Assembly (NCBI RefSeq): GCF_900103585.1
Contig: NZ_FNHV01000004.1
Location: forward strand, 496,001-560,000
Reading direction: 5' to 3'
DNA from: Streptomyces sp. cf386
GTDB lineage: Bacteria > Actinomycetota > Actinomycetes > Streptomycetales > Streptomycetaceae
Length of the DNA: 64,000 nt
Positions 10,059-18,748 of this stretch are shown here, in pieces. The translations under genes were made by a program, and so were the position numbers. The first letter of the stretch is position 1. Every line of letters starts with the position of its first letter. Below the pieces are notes generated by a model. The model did not search any database, was not told the DNA's origin, and worked only from the letters and a program-made list of their open reading frames with translations.

Positions 10059-12158
10059 ATGGTGGATCCGATCTCGCTGGGCGCGATCGCGGCGGTCCTC
10101 GGAGCGGTCGGATCGGGCATGGCGAACGAAGCCGGCAAGTGGGCCTGGGAGACGGCGGGCGGGCTCGTCCGCCGTATCGCCGGACGCGAGGTCACCGCGC
10201 CCACCACACCGGGCGAACTGGACGACGTGGCCCGTCTGGTGCACGAGCGTGTCCGAGCGGATCCCCACCTTGCCCGGTCCTGGGACCGGTTCGCACGAGG
10301 CGTACGGCTCCCCGGGGCGCCCGACTCCCTCGACCGTCCGTGTCTGCCCACCGCACCACGCTTCTTCACGGACCGTCAGCAGGCCCTGAAACTCCTCGAC
10401 GAGGAAGCCGTCCGGCCCTTCGAAGGACGCCCGAGACTCGCCCTCCTCCACGGCCCCCAGGGCATCGGCACCAGCACCCTCGCCCTCCACTGGGGCTGGC
10501 GACAGACCGCCCGCTTCCCCGACGGACAGCTGTACGCCGACCTGGGCGCCCTCACCCCCGACGCCGCCCTCGGCACCCTCCTGCGCCGACTCGGGCTGCC
10601 CGACGAGGAGATACCGCCGGCCGCCATGGACCGTGCCGACCTCTTCCGGCGCTGTCTGGCCGACCGGCGGCTGCTCCTCGTCCTCGACCACGTCCGGTCC
10701 GCCACGCAGGTGCGCCCGCTGCTGACCTCGGCGCCCGACGCGTTCACGATCCTCGTCGCCCGCCGACCCCTCACCGGAATCGACGCGTTGAGGATCCCCG
10801 TCGGCCCGCTGGCCCGCCGCGACGCCACACGGCTGCTCACCGAACTGGTCGGCAAACCGGCGATCGGCGCGGCCCGCAGCACGCTCCCCGCCGTCCTCGA
10901 CCGCTGCGCCGGTTCGCCCTACGCCCTGCGCGCCGCCGCACCCCGTCTGACCTCCCCGCCCCAGCGCCAGGAGGCCCCCGCCGTGCCCGACACCGACCCG
11001 GTCCACGCCGCCGCCGACGACGCCTACCGCGCGCTCACGCCGGACGCGGCCCGCCTCTACCGTCTCGCCGGTCTGCGCGACTGGCCCGCCCTCGACGCCA
11101 GAGCCGCCGCACACGCCGCGGACCTCGACGAGACAGTGGCCGCCGGGCTCCTGGAGGACCTCGCCGACGCGCTGCTCGTCGAACGCACCGACAGCGGGTG
11201 CTACCGCTACCGCCCCTCCGTCCGCGCCCACGCCGAGCGCACGGCGGCCACCGTCGACGGCATACCGGCCTGCTCGGCGGCCGTCGCCCGGGTCGTCGAG
11301 GGCTACCGCGACCTGGCCGTCGGCGCGGCCCGCGCGGCCCTTCCGGAGAGCTGGCGCGTGCCGTCCGCCGACTCACCGGTCACCTTCCCCGACCGGGGTG
11401 CGGCCGTCGCCGCCCTCGCCGCGGAGGCGCCCGGCCTGGTCGAGGCGGTGCACGCGGCCGAGGAGTTCCGCGACCGGGACACCGCGCTGCTGATCTGCCG
11501 CTCCCTGTGGCCGCTCCAGCTGAAGGCCGGCCACCACGAGGTGCTGCTGCCCGCGCTCCGGGCCGGAGCGCGCATCGCCGACGAACAGGTCCCCGGCACC
11601 CGCGCGGCCGGCTCGCTGCACGCCCAACTGGCCCACACACTCACCGAGTTGCGCCGCTGGGACGAGGCCGAACCCGAGGCGCTCGCCGCCGCCCGCGACG
11701 AACGCACCGCCGGACATGTGCGCGGCCACGCCTCCGCCGTCGAGTTCCAGGGCCTGCTGCGGCTGCGGCAATGGCGGTTCGCCGAGGCGTACACCTGCTT
11801 CGAGGAGGCGTACGGCATCCTCGACGCGATCGGCCCCGACGGCGAGGGCGCCGCCGACCTCCCGCGCGCCCGCGCCCTGCTGGAACGCCACCGGGGCCGT
11901 GCCCTGCGCGGCCTGGGACGCCGGGCCGAGGCGACCGAGCGCCTGGAGCGCGCCCTGGGCTTCTTCCGGGACACCGGCGAGGCCTACAACACCGCCCGCA
12001 CCCTCACCGACCTCGCCGAGACCCTCCTCGACGGGGGTGAGTCCGACGCCGCGCTGCCACTGATCGACGAGGCGCTCGCGGCGCTGCGGCGGGAGAACGC
12101 CGCGTATCACGTGGCGCGGCTGCGCGTGCTGCGGGAGCGGTGCGTCACGCCGGAATGA
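10059..12158 (+). CDS. STAND/NB-ARC-like NTPase with TPR-like C-terminus and degenerate P-loop
   Basis: A 699-residue protein; GGGGAG sits 8 nt before ATG 10059. Residues 1-95 form a small domain with one hydrophobic helix (ISLGAIAAVLGAVGSG) and a helical linker. Residues 100-300 resemble an NB-ARC ATPase: FFTDRQQALKLLDEE, Walker A GPQGIGTST at 132-140, Walker B LLLVLD at 205-210. The Walker A lysine is replaced by Thr138, so nucleotide hydrolysis is doubtful. Residues 450-699 are Ala-rich helical repeats of tetratricopeptide type (AEPEALAAARDE; AEAYTCFEEAYGI; ATERLERALGFF). Such proteins act in signalling or phage defence; which applies here is unknown. Its 3' end stops 3 nt from the convergent TagF-like gene. 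Confidence 0.75.
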   Translation: MVDPISLGAIAAVLGAVGSGMANEAGKWAWETAGGLVRRIAGREVTAPTTPGELDDVARLVHERVRADPHLARSWDRFARGVRLPGAPDSLDRPCLPTAPRFFTDRQQALKLLDEEAVRPFEGRPRLALLHGPQGIGTSTLALHWGWRQTARFPDGQLYADLGALTPDAALGTLLRRLGLPDEEIPPAAMDRADLFRRCLADRRLLLVLDHVRSATQVRPLLTSAPDAFTILVARRPLTGIDALRIPVGPLARRDATRLLTELVGKPAIGAARSTLPAVLDRCAGSPYALRAAAPRLTSPPQRQEAPAVPDTDPVHAAADDAYRALTPDAARLYRLAGLRDWPALDARAAAHAADLDETVAAGLLEDLADALLVERTDSGCYRYRPSVRAHAERTAATVDGIPACSAAVARVVEGYRDLAVGAARAALPESWRVPSADSPVTFPDRGAAVAALAAEAPGLVEAVHAAEEFRDRDTALLICRSLWPLQLKAGHHEVLLPALRAGARIADEQVPGTRAAGSLHAQLAHTLTELRRWDEAEPEALAAARDERTAGHVRGHASAVEFQGLLRLRQWRFAEAYTCFEEAYGILDAIGPDGEGAADLPRARALLERHRGRALRGLGRRAEATERLERALGFFRDTGEAYNTARTLTDLAETLLDGGESDAALPLIDEALAALRRENAAYHVARLRVLRERCVTPE

Positions 12159-12161
12159 CCG

Positions 12162-13934
12162 TCACATCCGATGGGCGCTCACCGGGTGGACCGTCGCACC
12201 GGTGCGGACCGCCGGCCCCTGGCCGACCCACTCCTCCAGCGACTTGCCCGCACCCAGCCACGCATGCACGGCCGAGGCGTACACCACCGGATCGGCGTCC
12301 GCGCCCGCCTCGCCCTCCAGCCGTAGCAGCGCCCCGGCGCGGGTGCGGACCACGCAGGTCCCGGGCCCGGTGACGTACGCGGCGAGCGCGCAGTGCGGAT
12401 GCCGGTCGAGGACCTCCGCCGTCCAGTGCGCGGGGGACCCGAAACGTGGATCGTCGCCGGACCCGTACCGGAACACCACGTCGGCCAGGGCGAGTTGGTC
12501 GACCTCACGGGTGTCCTCGTGGACGGCCGTGTGCGCCTCGCCGGTGTCGTCCGGCGCCGGGTGCGGGCCCGCGTACCGGGTGACCGCGACCTCGCCGGAA
12601 CCCAGGACCCGGGTGAGCACCCACAGCGGCACCGAGTGCGCGGCCGGCCCGTACGGAGGCAACGGGAGCGGTTCGAGACGGGCGGGGCCGTCGGGCTCGG
12701 GGATGCCGATCAGGTCGTAGAAGAGGCGCCGCAGGCGGGTTGCCGACTCGCCGGGGACGGAGCTGATGAACTCGGCCGCTTCGGGTGGTGGTTGATGGTG
12801 GGCGAGGAGGGCGTCGAGCTGGGGACGCAAGGGGAGCGCCGGGTCGAGCCGGGGTGCCGTGCGTACGAAGGCGTGGACCGGGGCGTCGGGGGCGAGGCCG
12901 GCCAGGGGTGCGGCGCCCAGGAGGACCGGGGTGCCGAGGGCGGCGGCGTAGTAGGTGACGGAGCCGTGGTCGCCGATCACGGCGTCGGCGGCGATCAGCG
13001 CCTGCCGCCAGCCTTCCACGGGGTCGATCAGGGCAAGGCCCGCACGCCGGGCGCGGTCCAGCCAGGCGCGGATCTGCCCGCGGCCGTGCCCGTGCCAGAT
13101 GTTGGGGTGCAGCACGGCCGCGAGACGGTACTCGTCGGCCGGGAACTCCGAGGTCAGACGGGGGAGCAGGGAGGGGAGTACGTCATCTCCGCCGCCGTCG
13201 CCGAACAGCGACTCGGGGTTCCAGGTGGAGTTGAGGACGATCAGGCGCTGATCGCGGCCCACACCGAGGGCGCGGCGGAAGCGCTCGCGGTACGGGCGGG
13301 CCGCCAGTATGCGGTCCCAGCAGGGGTCCCCGGCGAGCACGGCGGAGGGTGCGGCCTCGGGGCAGGCGGTGCGCAGCCGCTCGTACTGCTCGGGATGGGA
13401 GAGGACGAGACTGTCGACGATCGGCTTGCCGGTCTCGTCGAGCAGCCACTCCGGCGACAGCCCGAAGACCGGATCCGACCCCGTTTGCCGCTCGCCGACC
13501 GTCGGGTGTCGGGTGTCGGGTGTCCCGAGCTTTTTAGTGTATCCGACCCCATGCGACAAGACGGCCAATACACCGGAAAACGCCTGGAGTTGACCGCCGA
13601 AGCTCGCCGACAGTGCCAATGCGACCGGTGTCCCGATCGCCTGCTCCCACGGCACCACGGGCACCCCCGTGTCCGCCAGCAACTCCGCGATCCCCGCCCG
13701 GAACGCCGACGACCCGGGGCTTGTGGCGAGCAGCTGCACCCGGAAGTCGTCGTGGAACAGCGGGAGCACATCCAGCAGCCGGGTCGCCGAGGTCACGTTG
13801 TGGACGACGAGGAGCACTTTCCGCGTTCGCCCCCGCGTGGCCCATCGCGCCGAGTCGTCCCCGACCGGCACCCGTATCCACCCGGCCCCCGCCACCCTCG
13901 CCCGCCTCTCGCACCCGCTCACGTGATCGGGCAA
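12162..13934 (-). CDS. CDP-glycerol glycerophosphotransferase-like GT-B protein
   Basis: A protein of up to 590 residues. VLLVVHNVTSATRLLDVLPL near the N-terminus opens a Rossmann domain, and GDHGSVTYYAAALGTPVLLG is the donor-site signature shared by TagF-type polymerases and UDP-GlcNAc 2-epimerase-like GT-B folds. LSHPEQYERL and VLHPNIWHGHG are further family-like segments. The start is uncertain: TTG 13934 is the longest choice, and GTG codons about 15 and 60 nt downstream are possible. Gene context (glycosyltransferases and UDP-ManNAc enzymes) supports a role in wall or surface polymer synthesis. The last 160 residues match no domain I recognise. Three tandem 7-bp repeats at 13503-13523 lie in frame. 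Confidence 0.7.
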   Translation of the reverse strand: MPDHVSGCERRARVAGAGWIRVPVGDDSARWATRGRTRKVLLVVHNVTSATRLLDVLPLFHDDFRVQLLATSPGSSAFRAGIAELLADTGVPVVPWEQAIGTPVALALSASFGGQLQAFSGVLAVLSHGVGYTKKLGTPDTRHPTVGERQTGSDPVFGLSPEWLLDETGKPIVDSLVLSHPEQYERLRTACPEAAPSAVLAGDPCWDRILAARPYRERFRRALGVGRDQRLIVLNSTWNPESLFGDGGGDDVLPSLLPRLTSEFPADEYRLAAVLHPNIWHGHGRGQIRAWLDRARRAGLALIDPVEGWRQALIAADAVIGDHGSVTYYAAALGTPVLLGAAPLAGLAPDAPVHAFVRTAPRLDPALPLRPQLDALLAHHQPPPEAAEFISSVPGESATRLRRLFYDLIGIPEPDGPARLEPLPLPPYGPAAHSVPLWVLTRVLGSGEVAVTRYAGPHPAPDDTGEAHTAVHEDTREVDQLALADVVFRYGSGDDPRFGSPAHWTAEVLDRHPHCALAAYVTGPGTCVVRTRAGALLRLEGEAGADADPVVYASAVHAWLGAGKSLEEWVGQGPAVRTGATVHPVSAHRM

Positions 13935-13950
13935 CGATAGTCAACGGCCA

Positions 13951-13996
13951 CTTCGCGCGTACCGGCCGCCCCTGAAACCGGCCGGTACGCGCGAAG
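13951..13996. repeat. Perfect 18-bp inverted repeat with 10-nt loop
   Basis: The arms at 13951-13968 and 13979-13996 are exact reverse complements (CTTCGCGCGTACCGGCCG), separated by CCCCTGAAAC. The element lies just upstream of the leftward TagF-like gene, in the 267-bp divergent gap before the VOC gene. There is no T-run. It could be a terminator for antisense readthrough, an mRNA leader structure, or a protein-binding site. Confidence 0.8.
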
Positions 13997-14201
13997 CTCC
14001 CCCTCAGGGCTGTACTGGGCTTTTCCGTTCGTTCCGGCCGATGTTCTTGCGCGAAACGTCCCCTGTCAACGGGGCGTGGGCGAGGTCGGCAGGGCTTAGG
14101 GCGCAGGGACCAAGGCCGTTGACCGATGGTCTCCGCGGGCGCCGGCTGCCTACGCTGCCGAGTGGATCAACGTCGCTCAGCAGAACACCTGGAGGGTCGC
14201 C

Positions 14202-14612
14202 ATGCCGGTCAACGGCCGCAGTCACATCCGTATCGCCCGCCCGTCCCGGGACCTCGGCGCGGCGGAGCGGTTCTGGGTCGAAGGGCTGGGACTCGGTGTC
14301 GTCTGGCGAGCGGTGGGTGGTCCGGAACCCGGCGAGCACGACCTGCTGATGCTGGGGTGGCCGGACGCCGACTGGCATCTGGAGCTCGTCCACGAACCCG
14401 CCCACCCGGTCGAGCCCCGGCCGACCGAGGAGGACCTCCTCGTCATCTACGTCGACGGTCCCGTGCCGGACGACCTCGTGGCCAGGCTTGAGGAGCATGG
14501 TGGCAAGCGGGTGCTGTCGCCCAACCCGTACTGGAACGAGTGGGGCGTCACGATCGAGGACCCGGACGGGTACCGGCTGGTGCTGTGCAGGAGGGGCTGG
14601 TCCAACGCCTAG
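14202..14612 (+). CDS. VOC (glyoxalase/bleomycin-resistance) superfamily protein
   Basis: A 136-residue vicinal-oxygen-chelate protein built from two beta-alpha-beta-beta-beta halves: HIRIARPSRDLGAAERFWVE with the first metal His, and WGVTIEDPDGYRLVLCRRG with the closing D-P-D-G-Y signature. GGAGGG lies 5 nt before the ATG. It may be a small-molecule binding or resistance protein. It converges on the GT4 gene with a 3-nt gap and has no clear partner. Confidence 0.85.
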   Translation: MPVNGRSHIRIARPSRDLGAAERFWVEGLGLGVVWRAVGGPEPGEHDLLMLGWPDADWHLELVHEPAHPVEPRPTEEDLLVIYVDGPVPDDLVARLEEHGGKRVLSPNPYWNEWGVTIEDPDGYRLVLCRRGWSNA

Positions 14613-14615
14613 GGG

Positions 14616-15782
14616 TCAGGCCGTGCGGGCCGGGTCGCCCGGGACGCTGGCCGCGGGGTCGCCGTCCTGTGCAGCGGACGCCTCCTTCACCCAGGACTCC
14701 AGGCACATCACGAACTCGGTCGCCCGGTCCGCCCAGTTGAGGTCGGAGAGCGCCGCCTCCCAGCCCCGCACGGCGGCTCGCCGGCGCATCAGCCGGTCGG
14801 CGCGCAGATGCCGTACGGCCTGTGCTGCGGTGACCGGATCCTCGTACGGGACGACGAGCCCGCAGCCGTAGCGCTCGATCAGGTCGGCCGCGAGCGGGGT
14901 GGGGGTGGTGACCACGGGGACGCCGTGGGCCATGTACTCCACCACCTTGGTAGGGCGTGAATGGCGGTAGTTGGGCTGGTCCCGCAGGAGGGAGAGACCG
15001 GCCAGGCTGCCGGAGAGCAGGCCGAGGGCGCGGTCGTTGGGCAGGTACCCGTGCCAGCGCAGCACGCCGTCGCGGTCGGCCTCGGTGAGCGCGCCCCGCA
15101 CGTCGGGGTCCGCCCCACCGATCACCTCGACCTGGAAGTCGGGCGCCAGCAGCCGTGCCGCCTCGATGAGTTCCGGCGCACCCCGCGCCTGCGACAGGTG
15201 TCCGAGATACACGACCCGGTCGTCGCCCGGCGGCTCGGGCGGCTCGGGCGACACCGTCGTCAGGTTGGCCACCACGGGATGCGGGCGGCGGAAACGCCGC
15301 TGGTAGGCGTCCTCCGCGAGCAGCAGCCGCAGCTGCCGTTCCGCCAGCCGTTCCGCCGCGCGCACGGCCAGCCGCAGCGGCGGCCGGAGCGGTCGGGGCA
15401 GCCAGCGCTTCATCGTCAGCGCCGCCGCCGTGTCCTCGTGCACGTCCCACACGGTGACGGGGGTGCGTCCCGCGCGCCGCCATTGGCGCAGCGTGCCGGG
15501 CAGGGCGAGCAGCAGCTCCGGGTCGTGCAGCAGGACGACGTCCGCCTGGGGTCCCCGCTCGGCGAGCAGGGCGCGGGCCGCGCGCAGTGCCGCCCGGCGG
15601 TCCCGGCCGACGGCCCGGGGCAGGTCCACACCCTCGACGTACGGCCGTGGCGCCACCTCGCGGGCCGCGAACGGTGCCGCGTACACGATGCGGTGACCGC
15701 GTTCCCGCAGCGTGGCGATCTCCCGGTGCAGGATCCGGGCGTCCTCGGGATGGTGGACGACGGTGACGACGAGTATCCGCAT
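14616..15782 (-). CDS. Glycosyltransferase family 4
   Basis: A 388-residue GT-B enzyme. The start RILVVTVVHHPEDARILHRE is the typical N-terminal strand-loop of GT4 proteins, and the donor site includes VVYLGHLSQARGAPELIEA, then YMAHGVPVVTTPTPLAADLI and CGLVVPYEDP. It belongs to the leftward arm of the glycan locus, 55 nt after the UDP-sugar dehydrogenase stop, and was probably co-transcribed with it. Likely cytosolic or membrane-peripheral; it would add one sugar to a lipid-linked repeat unit. Specificity cannot be assigned. Confidence 0.85.
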   Translation of the reverse strand: MRILVVTVVHHPEDARILHREIATLRERGHRIVYAAPFAAREVAPRPYVEGVDLPRAVGRDRRAALRAARALLAERGPQADVVLLHDPELLLALPGTLRQWRRAGRTPVTVWDVHEDTAAALTMKRWLPRPLRPPLRLAVRAAERLAERQLRLLLAEDAYQRRFRRPHPVVANLTTVSPEPPEPPGDDRVVYLGHLSQARGAPELIEAARLLAPDFQVEVIGGADPDVRGALTEADRDGVLRWHGYLPNDRALGLLSGSLAGLSLLRDQPNYRHSRPTKVVEYMAHGVPVVTTPTPLAADLIERYGCGLVVPYEDPVTAAQAVRHLRADRLMRRRAAVRGWEAALSDLNWADRATEFVMCLESWVKEASAAQDGDPAASVPGDPARTA

Positions 15783-15837
15783 CAGTGCACGTACCTTTCG
15801 ACTGCCCCGAGATCCATGGCCCTGACGACCGGGCCGG

Positions 15838-17172
15838 TCACAGCACTTCGACGTCCGGCCGGAAGATCCGCCCCCGGGTGTCGAACAGCAGCCGGGCCGT
15901 GTCGCCGAGCGCCGGCAGGTCGTAGGCCGAGTGGTCCTGGAGCAGGATCGTCAGGTCGTGCTCGCGCACCGCCGCCATGACGTCGCCGACGCGCGGGACA
16001 CCCGCCCCGTCCACGGACCACAGGCGCACATGCGGGTCGTGGAAGGAGACCTCCGCCTCCCGCTCCCGCAGCAGCCGGGCCACCGGCACCGCCGGCGACT
16101 CCCGCTGGTCCGCCACGTCCGGCTTGTAGGTGACCCCGAGCAGCAGCACCCGGGAGCCATGCAGCGGTCGGCCGGCGTGGTTGAGGAGGTCCTGGGCGCG
16201 GCGCACCACGTACTCGGGCATCCGCCGGTTGATCTCCTGGGCGAGTTCGACGAACCGGAACTCGTAGCCGAGCGACGAACGCACCTTGTACGACAGGTAG
16301 TTGGGGTCGATGGGGATGCAGTGTCCGCCGACCCCGGGGCTCGGCCGGAACGCCTGGAAGCCGAAGGGCTTCGTGCCGGCGCAGCGGATCGCGTCCCACA
16401 GGTCGACGTGCAACTCATGGCTGATCACGGCCAGTTCGTTGACCAGGGCGATGTTCACATGCCGGTAGGTGTTCTCCAGCAGCTTGGCCATCTCGGCCTC
16501 GCGGGTCCCCTTCGCCTGGACGACGGTGTCCACGAGCTTGCCGTAGAAGGCGACCGCGCGCGCGGCACAGGACGCGGTGCAGCCACCGACCACCTTGGGT
16601 GTGGTGCGCAGCCCGTGTGAGGTGTTGCCGGGGTCGATGCGCTCGGGTGAGAAGGCCAGCGCGATGTCCACGCCGACGCGCAGCCCCGACTCCTCCAGGA
16701 GCGGCCGTACGACCTCCTCGGTGGTGCCCGGGTAGGTGGTCGACTCCAGCACGACCAGCTGGCCGGGCCGCAGCCGCCCCGCCACCGTGCGCACCGCGGC
16801 CTTGACCGCGCTGAGATCCGGGCCGCCGTCCTCGCTGAGCGGGGTCGGCACGCAGATCACCACGGTCTGCGCACGGGCCAGACAGGCGTCGTCCGTGTAC
16901 GCCGTGAATCCGGCCGTCCGCATCTGGCGGACGTCCTCGTCGGAGACGTCGTCGACATGGGAGTGCCCGGTGTTCAGCGCCTCCACGACCCGGGGGTCGC
17001 GGTCGAGGCCCGCGACTCTCAGGCCGATCGACGCGGCCTCACGCGCGAGCGGCAGTCCGACGTATCCGAGCCCGATCACCGCGAGTTCCACGTGATCGGG
17101 CGGTTCTGCTTCCCCGAGCGGTTCGCTCTCTTCCCCGAGCGGTCCGGCCTGTTCGACCTGCATACGACTCAC
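15838..17172 (-). CDS. wecC: UDP-N-acetyl-D-mannosamine (nucleotide-sugar) dehydrogenase
   Basis: A 444-residue UDP-sugar dehydrogenase. It has the NAD site AVIGLGYVGLPLAREAA, the linker VVLESTTYPGTTEEVV, and the catalytic cysteine in GVGGHCIPIDPNYL, the form typical of the WecC/UDP-ManNAc group rather than UDP-glucose dehydrogenases. The GTG start at 17172 overlaps the upstream glycosyltransferase stop; ATG 17163 is an alternative. An epimerase of WecB type is encoded divergently at 18749, so together they would turn UDP-GlcNAc into UDP-ManNAc and then UDP-ManNAcA. The symbol is by family; substrate is inferred. Confidence 0.85.
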   Translation of the reverse strand: MSRMQVEQAGPLGEESEPLGEAEPPDHVELAVIGLGYVGLPLAREAASIGLRVAGLDRDPRVVEALNTGHSHVDDVSDEDVRQMRTAGFTAYTDDACLARAQTVVICVPTPLSEDGGPDLSAVKAAVRTVAGRLRPGQLVVLESTTYPGTTEEVVRPLLEESGLRVGVDIALAFSPERIDPGNTSHGLRTTPKVVGGCTASCAARAVAFYGKLVDTVVQAKGTREAEMAKLLENTYRHVNIALVNELAVISHELHVDLWDAIRCAGTKPFGFQAFRPSPGVGGHCIPIDPNYLSYKVRSSLGYEFRFVELAQEINRRMPEYVVRRAQDLLNHAGRPLHGSRVLLLGVTYKPDVADQRESPAVPVARLLREREAEVSFHDPHVRLWSVDGAGVPRVGDVMAAVREHDLTILLQDHSAYDLPALGDTARLLFDTRGRIFRPDVEVL

Positions 17173-18638
17173 CCCGCGTCAAGGCAGCCAAGTGCGCGGT
17201 ACGCCTCACAGGTTGTGGCGGCGACCCGCTTCCAGGTGCGGTCACGCGCGACCATCGCGCGGGCGGCTGCTCCCCACTCAAGCCGCTGCTTTTGACTGTA
17301 AATGAGCATTTCCAGTTCATCAGCCCAGGATTTTGCCGATTTGCATGGAATTAGCCGTCCGTTCACCTCCGGTACGACCAGTTCCCTCAGCGCGGCGAGA
17401 TCGCTGGCGGCCACCGGGATGCCGCTCGCCATCGCCTCCACCGGCTTGAGGGGCGTCACCAACTCGCAGACCCGCTCGTCGGTGCGCGGCACCGCGAACA
17501 CGTCCAACACGGCGTGGAAATCCCGGACTTGGGCGTGCGGTACCCGGCCGGTGAACAGAGCGACCCCGTCGTTCAGGCCGAGCTCGGAGGCCAGCCGCTC
17601 CAGCGCCGGCCGCTCCGGTCCGTCGCCGACGATCAGCAACCGCAGCGGGACGCCGCGCCTCCGCAGTTCTTCACCCGCATGGAGCAATGTGCCGATCCCC
17701 TCGTGCGGGGTGAGGCTGCCGACCGTGCCGACGACGAACTCGTCCGGTGCGATCCCGAGCCGGGCGCGCACGGGCGCCCCGTCCGGCAGCGGGGCCAGGA
17801 ACGCGTCGTCCACGGCGTTGGGCACGATGAGAACGCGCTCCTCGGGCACCCCGCGCCCCACGATCTCGGCCCGCATCGCCTCGCCCAGCGTCAGCACCAG
17901 ATCGGCCTCGCGCATGCAGAACGTCTCCAGGGCGCGCCGAGCCCGGTACGTCTCGTCGTCCCGGTCGCGACCCGGCGCCTGCGTCAGCCAGGTCTCCTCC
18001 AGGAAGCCCCGCACCTCGTAGACCACCGGCAGCCCGTACGTCTCTCGCAGGGCGAGCGCCACACGCCCGTTGCCGTGGTCGGTCGCCGCGTGCAGTACGG
18101 CGGGCCGCAACCGTTCCGCCAGCCGGGCGGCCAGTTCGGCGTTGCGCGCCAGTGCCGCCGCCTGCCCGTACGGCAGCCGGGACGGCAGCAGCCGGTGCTG
18201 CGGCACCCCGCCCACGCGCTGCGACGGACGCGCGTCCAGCACCCCCACGGTCACCGGGAAGCCGATCCGGGTCACGACATGCGGGTCCAGGCCCACCGCC
18301 AGCTGCGCCTCGGCCAGCTTCTGTGTGCGCACCGTGTAACCGGCGTGACGGAACGGCAGCCCGTTGGTGACCAGATGGAGCACGCGCCCCGGCACCGGAC
18401 GGAACGGCCGACCGACGGGAGCGGGCACCAGCGCACCGGACGGCACCGCGCCCGGCCCCGCACTGCGCGCCCGCCCGACGAGCCGCCGCTCCAGTGGTCT
18501 CGCCCCCCGCCGGACCCGCCCCGGCAGCAGACGCAGACCGAGCAGTGCCGCCCGTGCCGGATCCTGGCGCAGCTCGCCAAGTGCCACCGAGGCGGCCAGA
18601 CTGAGGGCGCGGGGGATATTGCGGTACATACGCGACAT
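17169..18638 (-). CDS. Glycosyltransferase family 4
   Basis: A 489-residue GT4 enzyme with a basic head of about 90 residues before the catalytic module (VLHLVTNGLPFRHAGYTVRT). The donor site contains VGTVGSLTPHEGIGTLLHAG, LRLLIVGDGPERPAL and PLKPVEAMASGIPVAASDLA. The 3' part (about 17288-17360) is noticeably AT-richer than its surroundings and uses codons such as AAA, TTT and ATT, though the frame stays open. It heads the leftward arm and overlaps the dehydrogenase start. No Shine-Dalgarno sequence is evident and a TACCTT lies about 5 nt before the ATG, so a leaderless transcript is possible. Confidence 0.85.
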   Translation of the reverse strand: MSRMYRNIPRALSLAASVALGELRQDPARAALLGLRLLPGRVRRGARPLERRLVGRARSAGPGAVPSGALVPAPVGRPFRPVPGRVLHLVTNGLPFRHAGYTVRTQKLAEAQLAVGLDPHVVTRIGFPVTVGVLDARPSQRVGGVPQHRLLPSRLPYGQAAALARNAELAARLAERLRPAVLHAATDHGNGRVALALRETYGLPVVYEVRGFLEETWLTQAPGRDRDDETYRARRALETFCMREADLVLTLGEAMRAEIVGRGVPEERVLIVPNAVDDAFLAPLPDGAPVRARLGIAPDEFVVGTVGSLTPHEGIGTLLHAGEELRRRGVPLRLLIVGDGPERPALERLASELGLNDGVALFTGRVPHAQVRDFHAVLDVFAVPRTDERVCELVTPLKPVEAMASGIPVAASDLAALRELVVPEVNGRLIPCKSAKSWADELEMLIYSQKQRLEWGAAARAMVARDRTWKRVAATTCEAYRALGCLDAG

Positions 18639-18748
18639 ACGGCAAAGGTAGGCCGCAACGCCGGGCGAGTGCCCACCAACAGGCTCTGTCCCGACGACAC
18701 CGGCTGAAAGCGCCCGTGGGCGATCGAGCCGTCGAGCAGGAGGCGCCG

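Noticed and set aside
13499..13545. Tandem 7-bp repeats and an AT-rich patch (TTTTTAGTG) in the TagF-like gene as a possible insertion
   Set aside because: The frame stays open and the residues (GYTKKLGTPDTRHPTVGE) look like a natural conserved segment.
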